In this document: positions 34,220 through 44,335 of the stretch, piece by piece
Layout: each line of letters begins with the position of its first letter
Numbering within the stretch: position 1 is the first letter of the stretch
Origin: Arenicola marina
Taxonomy: Eukaryota; Annelida; Polychaeta; Arenicolidae
Assembly: GCA_964019135.1 (NCBI GenBank)
Contig: OZ025263.1
Location: 16,283,123-16,347,122 of the forward strand
Length of the DNA stretch: 64,000 nt
Direction: 5' to 3'
The notes under the pieces: model-generated
The model's input: only the letters and a program-made list of their open reading frames with translations
The model's database searches: none
What the model was told of the DNA's origin: nothing
Program-made: the position numbers and the translations under genes

Positions 34220-36450
34220 GGAGTAGTGGGGGCTGGGTGAGTAGTGTGATGGGGGGTGGCTGGGTGAGTAGTGTGGTGGGGGGTGGCTGGGTGAGTAGTG
34301 TGGTGGGGGGTGACAGGGTGAGTAGTGTGTGGGGGGGGGGGGTGACAGGGGGTGACAGGGTGGGTAGTGTGGTGAGGGGTGGCTGGGTGAGTAGTGTGGT
34401 GAGGGGTGGCTGGGTGAGTAGTGTGGTGGGGGTGGCTGGGTGCGTAGTGTGGTGGGGGGTGGCTGGCTGAGTAGTGTGGTGGGGGGTGGCTGGGTGAGTA
34501 GTGTGGTGAGGGGTGGCTAGGTGAGTAGTGTGGTGGGGGGTGGCTGGGTGAGTAGTGTGGTGGGGGGTGGCTGGGTGAGTAGCGTGGTGGGGGGTGACAG
34601 GGTAAGTAGTGTGGTGAGCGGTGGCTGGGTGAGTAGTGTGGTGGGGGGTGGCTAGGTGAGTAGTGTGGTGGGGGGTGGCTGGGTGAGTAGTGTAGTGACG
34701 GGTGGCTGGGTGAGTAGTGTGGTGATGGGTGGCTGGGTAAGTAGTGTGGTGAGGGGTGACAGGGTAAGTAGTGTGGCGAGCGGTGACAGGGTGAGTAGTG
34801 TGGTGAGGGTTGGCTGGGTGAGTAGTGTGGTGGGGGGTGGCTGGGTGAGTAGTGTGGTGAGCGGTGACAGGGTGAGTAGTGTGGAGAGGGGTGGCTGGGT
34901 GAGTAGTGTAGTGGGGGGTGACAGGGTGAGTAGTGTGTGGGGGGGGGGGGGGTGACAGGGGGTGACAGGGTGAGTAGTGTGGTGGGGGGTTGGCTGGGTG
35001 AGTGGTGTGGTGAGGGGTGACAGGGTGAGTAGTGTGGTGAGTGGTGGCTGGGTGAGTAGTGTGGTGGGGGGTGACAGGGTGGGTAGTGTGGTGAGGGGTG
35101 GCTGGGTGAGTAGTGTGGTGGGGGGTGACAGGGTGGGTAGTGTGGTGATGGATGACCAGGTGAGTAGTGTGGTTAGGGGTGACCAGGGGAGTAGTGTGTT
35201 GAGGGGTGGCGAGGGGGGTAGTGTGGTGAGGGGTAGCTGCGTAAGTAATGTGGTGAGGGGTAGCTGGGTAAGTAGTGTGGTGAGAGGTGGTTGGGTAAGT
35301 AGTGTGGTGGGGAGTGGGTGGGTGAATAGTGGGTGAGGGGTGACAGGGTAAGTAGTGTGGTGAGGGGTGACAGGGTGAGTATATGTGGTGAGGGTTGGCT
35401 GGGTGAGTAGTGTGGTGGGGGGTGGCTGGGTGATTAGTGTGGTGGGGGGTGGCTGGGTGATTTGTGTGGTGGGGGGTGGCTGGGTGAGTAGTGTGGTGGG
35501 GGTTGACAGGCTGAGTAGTGTGGTGAGGGGTGGCTGGGTGAGTAGTGTGGTGGGGAGTGGCTGGGTGAGTAGTGTGGTGAGCGGTGGCCAGGGGGGTAGT
35601 GTGGTGAGGGGTGGCCAGGGGGGTAGTGTGGTGAGGGGTAGCTGGGTAAGTAGTGTGGTGAGGGGTGGTTGGGTAAGTTGTGTGGTGGGGGGTGGCTGGG
35701 TGAGTAGTGTGGTGGGGGGTGACAGGGTGAGTAGTGTGGTGGGGGTGGGTGGGTGAGTAGTGTGGTGGGGGGTGGCTGGGTGAGTAGTGTGGTGGGGGGT
35801 GGCTGGGTGAGTAGTGTGGTGAGGGGTGGCTAGGTGAGTAGTGTGGTGGGGGGTGGCTGGGTGAGTAGTGTGGTGGGGGGTGGCTGGGTGAGTAGCGTGG
35901 TGGGGGGTGACAGGGTAAGTAGTGTGGTGAGCGGTGGCTGGGTGAGTAGTGTGGTGGGGGGTGGCTAGGTGAGTAGTGTGGTGGGGGGTGGCTGGGTGAG
36001 TAGTGTGGTGACGGGTGGCTGGGTGAGTAGTGTGGTGATGGGTGGCTGGGTAAGTAGTGTGGTGAGGGGTGACAGGGTAAGTAGTGTGGTGAGCGGTGAC
36101 AGGGTGAGTCGTGTGGTGAGGGTTGGCTGGGTGAGTAGTGTGGTGGGGGGTGGCTGGGTGAGTAGTGTGGTGAGCGGTGACAGGGTGAGTTGTGTGGTGA
36201 GGGGTGGCTGGGTGAGTAGTGTAGTGGGGGGTGACAGGGTGAGTAGTGTGTGGGGGGGGGGGGGGTGACAGGGGGTGACAGGGTGGGTAGTGTGGTGAGG
36301 GGTGGCTGGGTGAGTAGTGTGGTGAGGGGTGACAGGGTAAGTAGTGTGGTGAGCGGTGACAGGGTGAGTAGTGTGGTGAGGGTTGGCTGGGTGAGTAGTG
36401 TGGTGAGGGGTGGCCAGGTGGGTAGTGTGGTGAGAGGTGAGGGTTGGTAC
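34220..36450. repeat. G-rich 27-bp minisatellite, over 80 copies
   Basis: The + strand unit is GTGAGTAGTGTGGTG followed by GGGGGTGGCTGG, with variants (GACAGG, GAGGGG, AAGTAG). A large part is duplicated at higher order with a period of about 1313 bp (marker GACGGGTGG at 34697 and 36010). G-tracts of 10-13 occur near 34327, 34929 and 36251. Runs of GG/GGG separated by short loops fit G-quadruplex formation. The 27-bp period keeps long frames open on both strands (a 767-codon His/Pro/Thr-rich one on the - strand), which I treat as a by-product. Confidence 0.95.
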
Positions 36451-36967
36451 CACTCCAACTTGGGGAGTCTCCCCTCCACCAGCTTGGGCTAACACTGCAA
36501 CTGGAGGTACCACTACTATTGTGTACTGTAAAATTGTGTAGAAGCTTTATAAACTAAATGTACAAGATATCTTACGTATCTAACTCTGTCACACATACTG
36601 GAAATAGGGTATGTAGGTCAAACTCCATAGTGCAGGTCTCAACTGCCTCGATATCCTGCCCTTTGTTGCAAGTAAAAACATGTTACTATCCCACCCCCTT
36701 AAAACATATGCTTCATTCAATAGATGTGGGAAGATTTTGGAAATGTCACTCCTAGATACCCAAGGAATGAGAAAAAGCAGGGTTGATTACTACTGCAATT
36801 TGTTTTAGAAATATCCTTACATTATCCGGACTACCGGTATTATAATAGTTAAGGTAGTATGCAGAATCAATGTGGTGCCACCTACCGAGTACTATTTAAA
36901 TGTGACCTTTCTCAATCTTGCAAGCATTTTTTCTTTTCAATATATCAATATATATTTAATGTACATG

Positions 36968-37325
36968 TAATGGCGGGGGCCAGTTTGGTCCCCAGCGGGA
37001 GTCGAACTCACGATCTCCCGATCTCAAGTCAACCACTCTACCTCTTTGGCTAAAGGGGTGATCCCTCTAGCCGAGGCTAGTAGGAATGGTTTGATTCACT
37101 GCTACACATTCCCCCCTCTTTCCGAGAGAGCTCACCTCAGACCAGGACTACTCAGTCTCGGAACCGCTGTGGGTTCTACCTGTGTCGGGCTCCATTGTAA
37201 CGGCGGGGGCCAGTATTGGTCCCCAGCGCGAGTCGAACTCACGATCTCCTGATCTCAAGTCAACCACTCTACCCCTTCGGCTAAAGGGGTGATCATTCTA
37301 GCCGAGGCTAGTAGTAATGGTTTGA
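36968..37325 (-). mobile_element. Dimeric tRNA-like SINE
   Basis: Two direct copies, 230 bp apart, of a tRNA-like unit. On the - strand each has an A-box-like GGGTAGAGTGGTTGACTTGA and a B box GTGAGTTCGACTCGCG, then TGGGGACCAA and GGCCCCCGCC. Between them lies a segment with GTCTCGGAACCGC-type sequence. The palindrome CTAGCCGAGGCTAG follows each unit. The family is distinct from the 13-kb SINE. A functional tRNA is unlikely because no clean cloverleaf was found and both units sit in a repeated block. Confidence 0.65.
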
Positions 37326-37385
37326 CTTATTGCTACATACATAACATCAAATAATACATAATAACAATATCAGAACCTTTGGCAC

Positions 37386-37590
37386 TAATGGCATTAAGCC
37401 ATGGAGAAATATTGTTTGTGTCTTAAAAAAGGATAACATCGCAGTACACATGTAAGTTTGTTATCATTAAAATTGCACAGTGTTGCTTTCTCACGTCAGT
37501 GATTTTTAGAGCGATCGCGACAAATTCGTGGAAAATATGGGCCGAAACGACACGCTACGGCATTTATGACTTTGACTTTAGACTGTATTC
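37386..37590. repeat. Dispersed repeat, copy 1
   Basis: Contains CATGGAGAAATATTGTTTG, AAAGGATAACATCGCAGTAC and GGCATTTATGACTTTGACTT, all repeated in the same order at 63668-63831. Probably a short unclassified transposable element; no terminal repeats could be defined. Confidence 0.6.
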
Positions 37591-38344
37591 GTTATCCCAA
37601 TTACATCTAATTGGCAATAAGAACTTATGGTAATGGCACTTACTGTTCAGCAATGCTGGCTCCTTCTCTTAATTTGTTTCATAGCTGACATTTGTGGACA
37701 GACAGAGTATGTAGTCTGATCAGGCTATATATGGAGTCTAATTGAACACTTTTGTTATCAAGTGGAAAAATATATAGGCAATTGACAAGGATGGACATAA
37801 AGAACTGGTAGGCTTTACTAGGCCCAATCTACCTATTACGTGACTCATCCAAGCAGCGTAGCAGGACTTATCCACATCACATAGAGCGAAACTTACTTCT
37901 TATCTGCGTATAACTTAATCAAGATCTGCATCAGTGACAGCGTGGGCGGTGGGCAATATGTCAGTTTCAGTGACCAGGTGACCTACTTAGTTTTATTTTC
38001 AAAGGTATCATACAACCAAAGAGCTTTCTAACAGTAAGCTGGTTCCCCGTTAGACTTGGCGAAAACATCAACGGCTGCGTAATGATGAGATCTGCTTGGC
38101 ACATTTCGTCGGCTGCGGCCCAGGACGGGGGTTATTCGGGGGGGAAGGGGGGGGGGGGGGGTACATTGCTGGGTTTTGGTGGGTCCGCGGAAAAAACCCT
38201 CCCTCTCGTTTTCCCATTCACCCGCTCTACAAACTTTGCATTTCCACGCAGGCCCGTTTAATTCAGTGCATGTCTTTTTTTGTGCCGCTCTGCGCGGATC
38301 GACACGGTTAATTGCGATGCCGGCCAGAACTTGTTAGCTCTGGC

Positions 38345-39600
38345 CGGCTAAGTCTAGTGATCTAGACTTAGACTTTTTCGCTGCAGCCCGCTCTATGAAC
38401 GCACATTTTTAAAGCCCCCCCCCCCCTCCCTCGCTCTTTAAGGGCATTTTTTTCATCACAAATATCCGCTCTCTCACGCATCAAGGAACCGGATGAACCC
38501 TCGCCCCCCCCATCCCCTACTTCCCCACCATATTGATATGGTGTTACAGGGTGTGGTGGAATATGGTCATCTGGTGTCGATCCGACACTGATGGTCGAGG
38601 TGTTTCGACGTCTAACGGAATCCGACCTTACTCGCGATTTTCTATCGAAACTCCAACGATTTCCGTCGGCTAGACGTTCGGTAATCCGACAAAAAGTGTC
38701 ACTTTGTGATGTCGAACCGATGTCAAATATCGATGTCGAGCCAGAGGCGAAGGCAGGGACTCAAGCAAGTGTACGCACCTGCTGCAGATGAAATAAAAGA
38801 ATTACTCCCGAACAATAGGATTGCACGTGCTTGCACCGCCTAATGTGTACGCACGTGCGAACGGGCTAGCTACGCCCCTGCGAGCCGACACTGATGATCG
38901 CGGCGTTTCGACGTCTAACCGAGTCCAACCTTACTCTCGATTTTCTATCGAAACTCCGACGATTTACGTCGGCTAGACGTACGGCAATCCGACAAAAAGT
39001 GTTACTTTGATATCGATTCGGTGTCAAATACCGATGTCGAGCCGAAAATAGGTGTCGACTCGTTTCGACGTTCGGTGTAACATTATGAACTGTCCGGGTG
39101 TGATAAACTGTCCGGCTCGGACACGTTATGATAGATCAGTTACCTGACAATATGTCCGGCCGTGATAATGGCTCCGGCCCGTCGGGATCGCTCCAAATAT
39201 GTGTTTCCCTCCCACTAAAAATAATTAAGCAACAGACATTACGCGGGTCGGACGCCTTATCACGGGTGAATTAAATCACGCCGTGAGGAGCAGTCCTACC
39301 ATCCTAAGTTTTGCTCTAATTAAGCAACAGACAGAGAAATTACACTGGTCGGACAACTTATCCCGGGTGAAATCACGCCGTGAGGGACAGTCCGACCATA
39401 ACCCCATCTCACTTGAGGCCCACTCCATTGCTCTGCACGCTTTTTCGCTGCAGCCCGCTGTAGGAACGCACATTTTTAAAGCCGCCCTCCCCCCCCTTTT
39501 AAGGGTATATTTTTCATCACAAATATCCGCTCGCTCACGCATCAAGGAACCGGATGAACCCACCCCCCCACTTTCCCACCAGATTTGTATAATAGTGCTA
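38345..39600. repeat. Unclassified repeat block with three internal duplications
   Basis: Three segments each occur twice. (a) CTTTTTCGCTGCAGCCCGCT ... CGCATCAAGGAACCGGATGA at ~38375-38500 and ~39438-39560. (b) GTTTCGACGTCTAAC ... GATTTTCTATCGAAACTCC at ~38600-38745 and ~38905-39050. (c) TTAAGCAACAGACA ... AAATCACGCCGTGAGG at ~39228-39290 and ~39319-39385. The order suggests nested or tandem copies of one element. No protein domain is seen. Confidence 0.55.
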
Positions 39601-39808
39601 ACCCAACTCCCCCCCCCCCCCCCCCCGGGACATCACTATTGACACGGATGTAAGTAAAAGCTCGGCTTCAACCTCGTGAGTCGCGTTTCTCGGTGGCCCT
39701 TCATTGCTTCAATTTAACTTAGGTTACATGATTACCGTCAAACGATATCTTCCAGACAATGCCCGATGGACCGCTTCTGCGTCGTGCGTAGAAAAGTATA
39801 TAGTCAAG

Positions 39809-42097
39809 TAACGTATGGTGCCCTAATTTCGTCGGGTGTCCAAATTTCGTAACCAAAAAATAACAGCTACCTCCTTCTCTGACAAGCACATCTCAGTCAA
39901 CATATGTTTTCGTACATTTTTTAATCTCTTTACAACATTTCCGTGATAAAAACAGCACGAAATTACGAAATATAAGGCACTAAACGGAGTTCTGTAAGTT
40001 GGTACCCTGATTTGGGACGTCTAAAAGTTCGTCTCGGTAAGAGAGAGCATCACTTGCACAAGCCATTTTTGGTATATCTAAGCGATAATGGGCCGCCTTT
40101 TCATGCACGTGCAAGAGAAACCATTCCTCACGATATTACGATACAAAGATGCTTAATTTTCAGTGTTTTCAGGGGCTTCAAAGTTGGTGACGATATTGGG
40201 GCACCTAAAAAGACCCTTTTGACGAAATAAAGTCATCTTCTGCTTCAAGTGCCCCTAATTTCGTCCAGGGGGGGGGGGAGGGTCTTATTGTCGTTACTCA
40301 GGGGGGGGGGGGTACCGGAAAGGTGATAGCGGTGCAGCTGGAGACAAGGCGCAGAAATGGGAGGTACCGGAAAGGTGACAGCGGTGAAGTTAGAATACAG
40401 GGCGCAGGAAGAGGAGGTACCGGAAAGGTGACAGCGGTGAAGTTTGAAGACTTGGTGCTGGAAGGGGAGGTACCGAAAAGGTGAGAGCGGTGTAGCTGGA
40501 GACAAGGCGCAGGAATGGGAGGTACCGGAAAGTTGACAGCGGTGAAGTTAGAATGGAAGGCGCAGGAAGAGGAGGTAACGGAAAGGGGACAGCGGTGTAG
40601 TTTGAAGACTGTGTGCAGGAAGGGGAGGTACCTGAAAGGTGACAGCGGTGAAGCTAGAATGGAGGGCGCAGGAAGAGGAGGTACCGGAAAGGTGACAGCG
40701 GTGTAGTTTGAAGACTGTGTGCAGGAAGGGGAGGTACCGAAAAGGTGACGGAAGTGTAGCTGGAGACAAGGCGCGAGAATGGGAGGTACTAGAAAGGTAG
40801 ACTAAAGGTGACAGCGATGTAATTCGAAGACAGAGTGCATGAAGGGGATGTACCGGAAATGTGACAGCGGTGTAGTTAAAGACAAGACGCAGAAAGAGAA
40901 GTTACCTAAACCGTGATAGCGGTGAAGTTAGAATGGAGGGCGCAGGAAGGGGAGGTACCGGAAAGGTGAAAGCAGTGTAGTTAAAAGACTGTACACGAAA
41001 GGGGATGTACCGGAGAGGGGACAGCGGTGTAGTTAACGACACGGCGCAGGAAGGAGAGGTACGAGGAAGGGTGACAGCAGTGTAACTAGAAGTCGGGGTG
41101 CCAGAAGGGGAGGTACCGGAAAGGTAAAAGCAGTGTAGATGGTTATAGGACATAAGAAGTGGAGGGGCCAAAGATGGTAACAGCATTGTGATTGGAAGAT
41201 AGGAGGGGAGGGACGGAAAAGCGATGCAATGTGGGGTATCGCCCCCCCCCCCCAGGGGTTATCCCTTGCAACTTGCTACTCCTAAAAAATGTTGATTTCA
41301 TTCTTTTCCTTATATTTGCGAATTTCCACCTGTCAAGGTATTACTTCTTCTATTACTTCTAAGTGGCCCTGCCATGCCTCATTTAGAAATGTTACACAAG
41401 GTTGTGTGGGCGATAACCGGGATGGTTGAAGTCAAAATTAAAACTGTGGATTTCATTATACCAAGTTCTGACGTTTTCATCACTATGCATGACATTTTGG
41501 GTTCTAACAGACGTAGTTTCTCACTAGAGCCCGCGCTATTGATCAAATGGAAGACAAAAAGAGTGTGTAGTCAGGCATCGTAGTTGTATAGTATGCGCTT
41601 TATCGTGGTTTCTCGTGGTGCAGAACAAGTAAGGGTTCTTTATTAGAATTCCAGACAGCGTTGGCCATATGTTACAGAGATCTGATGTCGAAATAGTTAT
41701 CTGTGAAACATTTTAGGTCTAAATACTTGCAGTTTTCGTTTAGTTTGCGGTTTAAGTTTAACAATCAACATTTTAAGTTTAATCAACATGGTTTTTAGAT
41801 CCTTACCTTTCGGGTATGACGATAATGGGTCTCCCTGACGATATTTGGACACCCGTTGTGACGATATTAAGAACCCGGGTTCCTAATATCGTCAGTTTTA
41901 CACCGCTCCCATAAAATCTCTCATAATTAATCACGCAACAGAAATAATTTATTTTTCTTTTCACCAACGGATAGCGGACTTAATCTTGTAAAAGGAACAA
42001 TTAAACGGTTTCACTCATTCGTTCTAATTTAGAAGAACGGGGCGTTTTTAGAAGCAAACACATTTGGAATGACGAAATTAGGACACCATACGTTAGT
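39809..42097. mobile_element. 2.3-kb non-autonomous DNA transposon with TIRs and TA target sites
   Basis: The left end is TA then ACGTATGGTGCCCTAATTTC (GTC); the right end reads in reverse complement TA then ACGTATGGTGTCCTAATTTC (GTC). That is about 23 matching bases with one mismatch, flanked by TA on each side. Related subterminal CCTAATTTCGTC words recur inside (near 40252 and 41883). No transposase frame is recognised, so it looks non-autonomous, perhaps of Tc1/mariner-like type given the TA. A 53-bp minisatellite (40300-41200) and a palindrome at 41860-41893 lie inside it. Confidence 0.65.
40300..41200. repeat. About 53-bp minisatellite, roughly 17 copies, inside the DNA transposon
   Basis: Units contain GGTACCGGAAAGGTGACAGC then GGTGAAGTTAGAATGGA and GGCGCAGGAAG. 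Two variants alternate for part of the array (GAAGTTAGAATGGAGGGCGC and GTAGTTTGAAGACTGTGTGC), and the units diverge to the right. Confidence 0.85.
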
Positions 42098-42674
42098 GCC
42101 TAAAATATGGTTATTAATTATTGTTGTCTTTGCATATATTGCTTCTTTTACTAATGTTTGGCCAGGATAATGCCTGTTCAATTAATCTGCGACGTATTTA
42201 ATCATGCATGCCGATTTTACGGGTGCGTGGTTGGGTCGACCTCATCACATGCTGATTCGCAGGATAATTCTCAGCGGGTGGCGCTAGGGGGGGAGAGGGG
42301 GGGGGTGTCAAACTATGGGCTGTATCAAAAAAATATCGCACGTCAACCTGTTATGCTTATTTTTAAAATAAAGTTGGATACTTGCTCTATAATTTCTTAT
42401 GCCCCACATAGTCAAACATGGGTCCCGTTTTTACTCTGGCTGGGGGTTGAAAATGTGGGTGTTTCCATTACTTATCAAGGGGAGGGTTTCTATTGGTGTG
42501 TAACCTAAAAGCAACAGTAACGGCAGTGAATGATTGACAGCCTGGATCAGTCTATTGTGAATCTCGCCGCATTTGGGTTACCATGAGACCCAAGTTATGT
42601 TTCCTCTGCCATGATCAGTCAGCACCTAAGAAACTATATGGTACCTTTGGACCATAGACCTTGGTAAACTCTTG

Positions 42675-42750
42675 CTCTTTATTTATTCTGAGGACATCGG
42701 TTCCACCAGCCCATAGTCGAGCGATCTGACACGCTGAGCTACCGGGGTGG
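42675..42750 (-). mobile_element. Degenerate tRNA-like fragment
   Basis: The - strand reads GGCCACCCCGGTAGCTCAGC, a good A box, followed by GTGTCAGATCGCTCGACTA. The expected B box is poor (GGTGGAACCGATG). Probably a SINE head or tRNA pseudogene, not a working tRNA. Confidence 0.4.
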
Positions 42751-43804
42751 CCTCTATCTGATAACGGTAGAATTGTAACCTGTAGTAACTGTCAATTTTT
42801 CGTAGGCGTTGTGAAACGTTTCTCGTCGTTTGCTCTGAGCCAGTCAGTCAAACACAACCGTAAGGTTTAAGCCGAGAACAGTTCCTATCTGTAACGTACG
42901 TGTCGTGACGACTACGGAACGCGACTCTGATTAAAATTCGATTCAACTGTCAAAAAAATGAGAATCTAAGCATTCAATGTAAAATGTATTGGAAATTGCC
43001 CCACCATTAATAATTATTAATAATGCCTTACTTATGACTCACTTGTATCTTTCTTGCAGTCTATTCGGTGGTGTCAATTGACCATGCAGCAGATCCCTAT
43101 TATCCTTTGTATTGTGCGCATACAGGATCCGGTGTGAGCGATAATGTGTCGACACTTTTGGCATCTCCGGAGGCAAACCCGTATTTCCAGTGCGCATGGC
43201 GGTTGGTCGGAAAAGACGTATGCTCCAACAGTTCTTCGCGAAAATATAAACGGAACAACTTAGTGTTAATTGACGCACTTTCTTGCTGTCAGAAGATAGA
43301 ACACGGCATGTGGAATACGTAGGCACTATGATTGTACGCGTACATATTATAATAAAAGTTGCAGTCGATTCCCTACTAACGTCTAAGCATTTTAACATTG
43401 ACACCGTTGTGCCCCTAGACAAGCGAACTTACGCCAAAATGAAGTGTTTGTTTTTGAGAATGAACGACAACGAGTTCTTTACCGTACATTCGTTTTTTTA
43501 TGATTTACGTGGATTTGCATGTTTGGACACAAGAAGTCGACTATTACATCAATTGCACCGAACGACTAATACTCAGAGCATTAGTGGTTAGGTTTCAAAT
43601 GAAAAAAACGAACGATAAAATAAAGCACCAGCAAATGTGAAGCCCCAGGAGAGGGGGGAAGGCGTTGGGGAAGTAGACATTTTCAGAATATTATTTTCTG
43701 CATCCATACAGAAGGGTCAAGCGGTCTGGTCTAAGTTTCCTGAAATCACACCTTTAATTCTGAAAGCAATACTAGAGAATCAAACGTTTTACTAATAATG
43801 TATT

Positions 43805-43985
43805 CCAGGTGGAAATAACTTTTTCCCGGTTTAAATACTTTATTCCAGATGGAAATATTTTATTCCAGATGGAAATACTTTATTCCCGGTGCAAATATTA
43901 TTTCCCGGTTTAAATAGTTTATTCCTCGGTGGAAATAGTTTATTCCATGGTGGAAATAATTTATTCCCGGATTAAATGCTCTGTA
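43805..43985. repeat. About 20-bp repeat, roughly 9 copies
   Basis: Units of TTTATTCCAGATGGAAATAC type with variants TTCCCGGTTTAAATA and TTCCTCGGTGGAAATAG. It lies about 350 bp beyond the sulfatase stop codon on its downstream side. Confidence 0.75.
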
Positions 43986-44335
43986 AAATAAATGAATGCT
44001 CTTAATAAGCTTTGGTATGCACTCCATCCTTCTCAATTTTACGGCAATGTCGTCAAAGATTAATAAATGATGAGTAAAGGAAACACCACATGACAGATGT
44101 ACGTTCCCTTAGGCAAGAGGATTGGCAGGGCTGCTCAAATGCCTGTCCATACCTGTTATTCCGGACCAAATGCATTCATGGTAAACGTACAAGTCATGAA
44201 GTTAAATTAGGATAAGTTCCTCGGACCAGATAATCAGTCTTCTGCCCATTTCTTAGTAAAATTAACGCCCCCCGCCCCCACTGTCCCCCACCCCCACCCA
44301 TAATTGATGCTATATAGTGGTATCTTGTCAGTCCA

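Larger units (their letters stand above)
42098..44335. other. Spacer downstream of the sulfatase gene
   Basis: No coding exon is recognised. Contains a degenerate tRNA-like SINE fragment (42675-42750) and a short 20-bp tandem repeat (43805-43985). The 3' UTR of the sulfatase gene should lie at its right end. Confidence 0.5.

Noticed and set aside
34176-36479. 767-codon His/Pro/Thr-rich open frame on the - strand (and several Gly/Val/Ser-rich ones on +)
   Set aside because: The 27-bp period is a multiple of 3, so frames stay open automatically on both strands. Along the frame the translation shifts between three readings of the same unit (TLLTQPPLT, HYSPSHPSP, THPATPHHT), which shows indels not held in frame. 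No domain, no flanking splice structure.
36968-37325. Possible functional tRNA genes
   Set aside because: Box A and B words are present but no clean cloverleaf could be folded by eye, and the units repeat within a SINE-like block.
40012-40230. Open frame inside the DNA transposon as a possible transposase piece
   Set aside because: Too short and without DDE/D or DNA-binding motifs.
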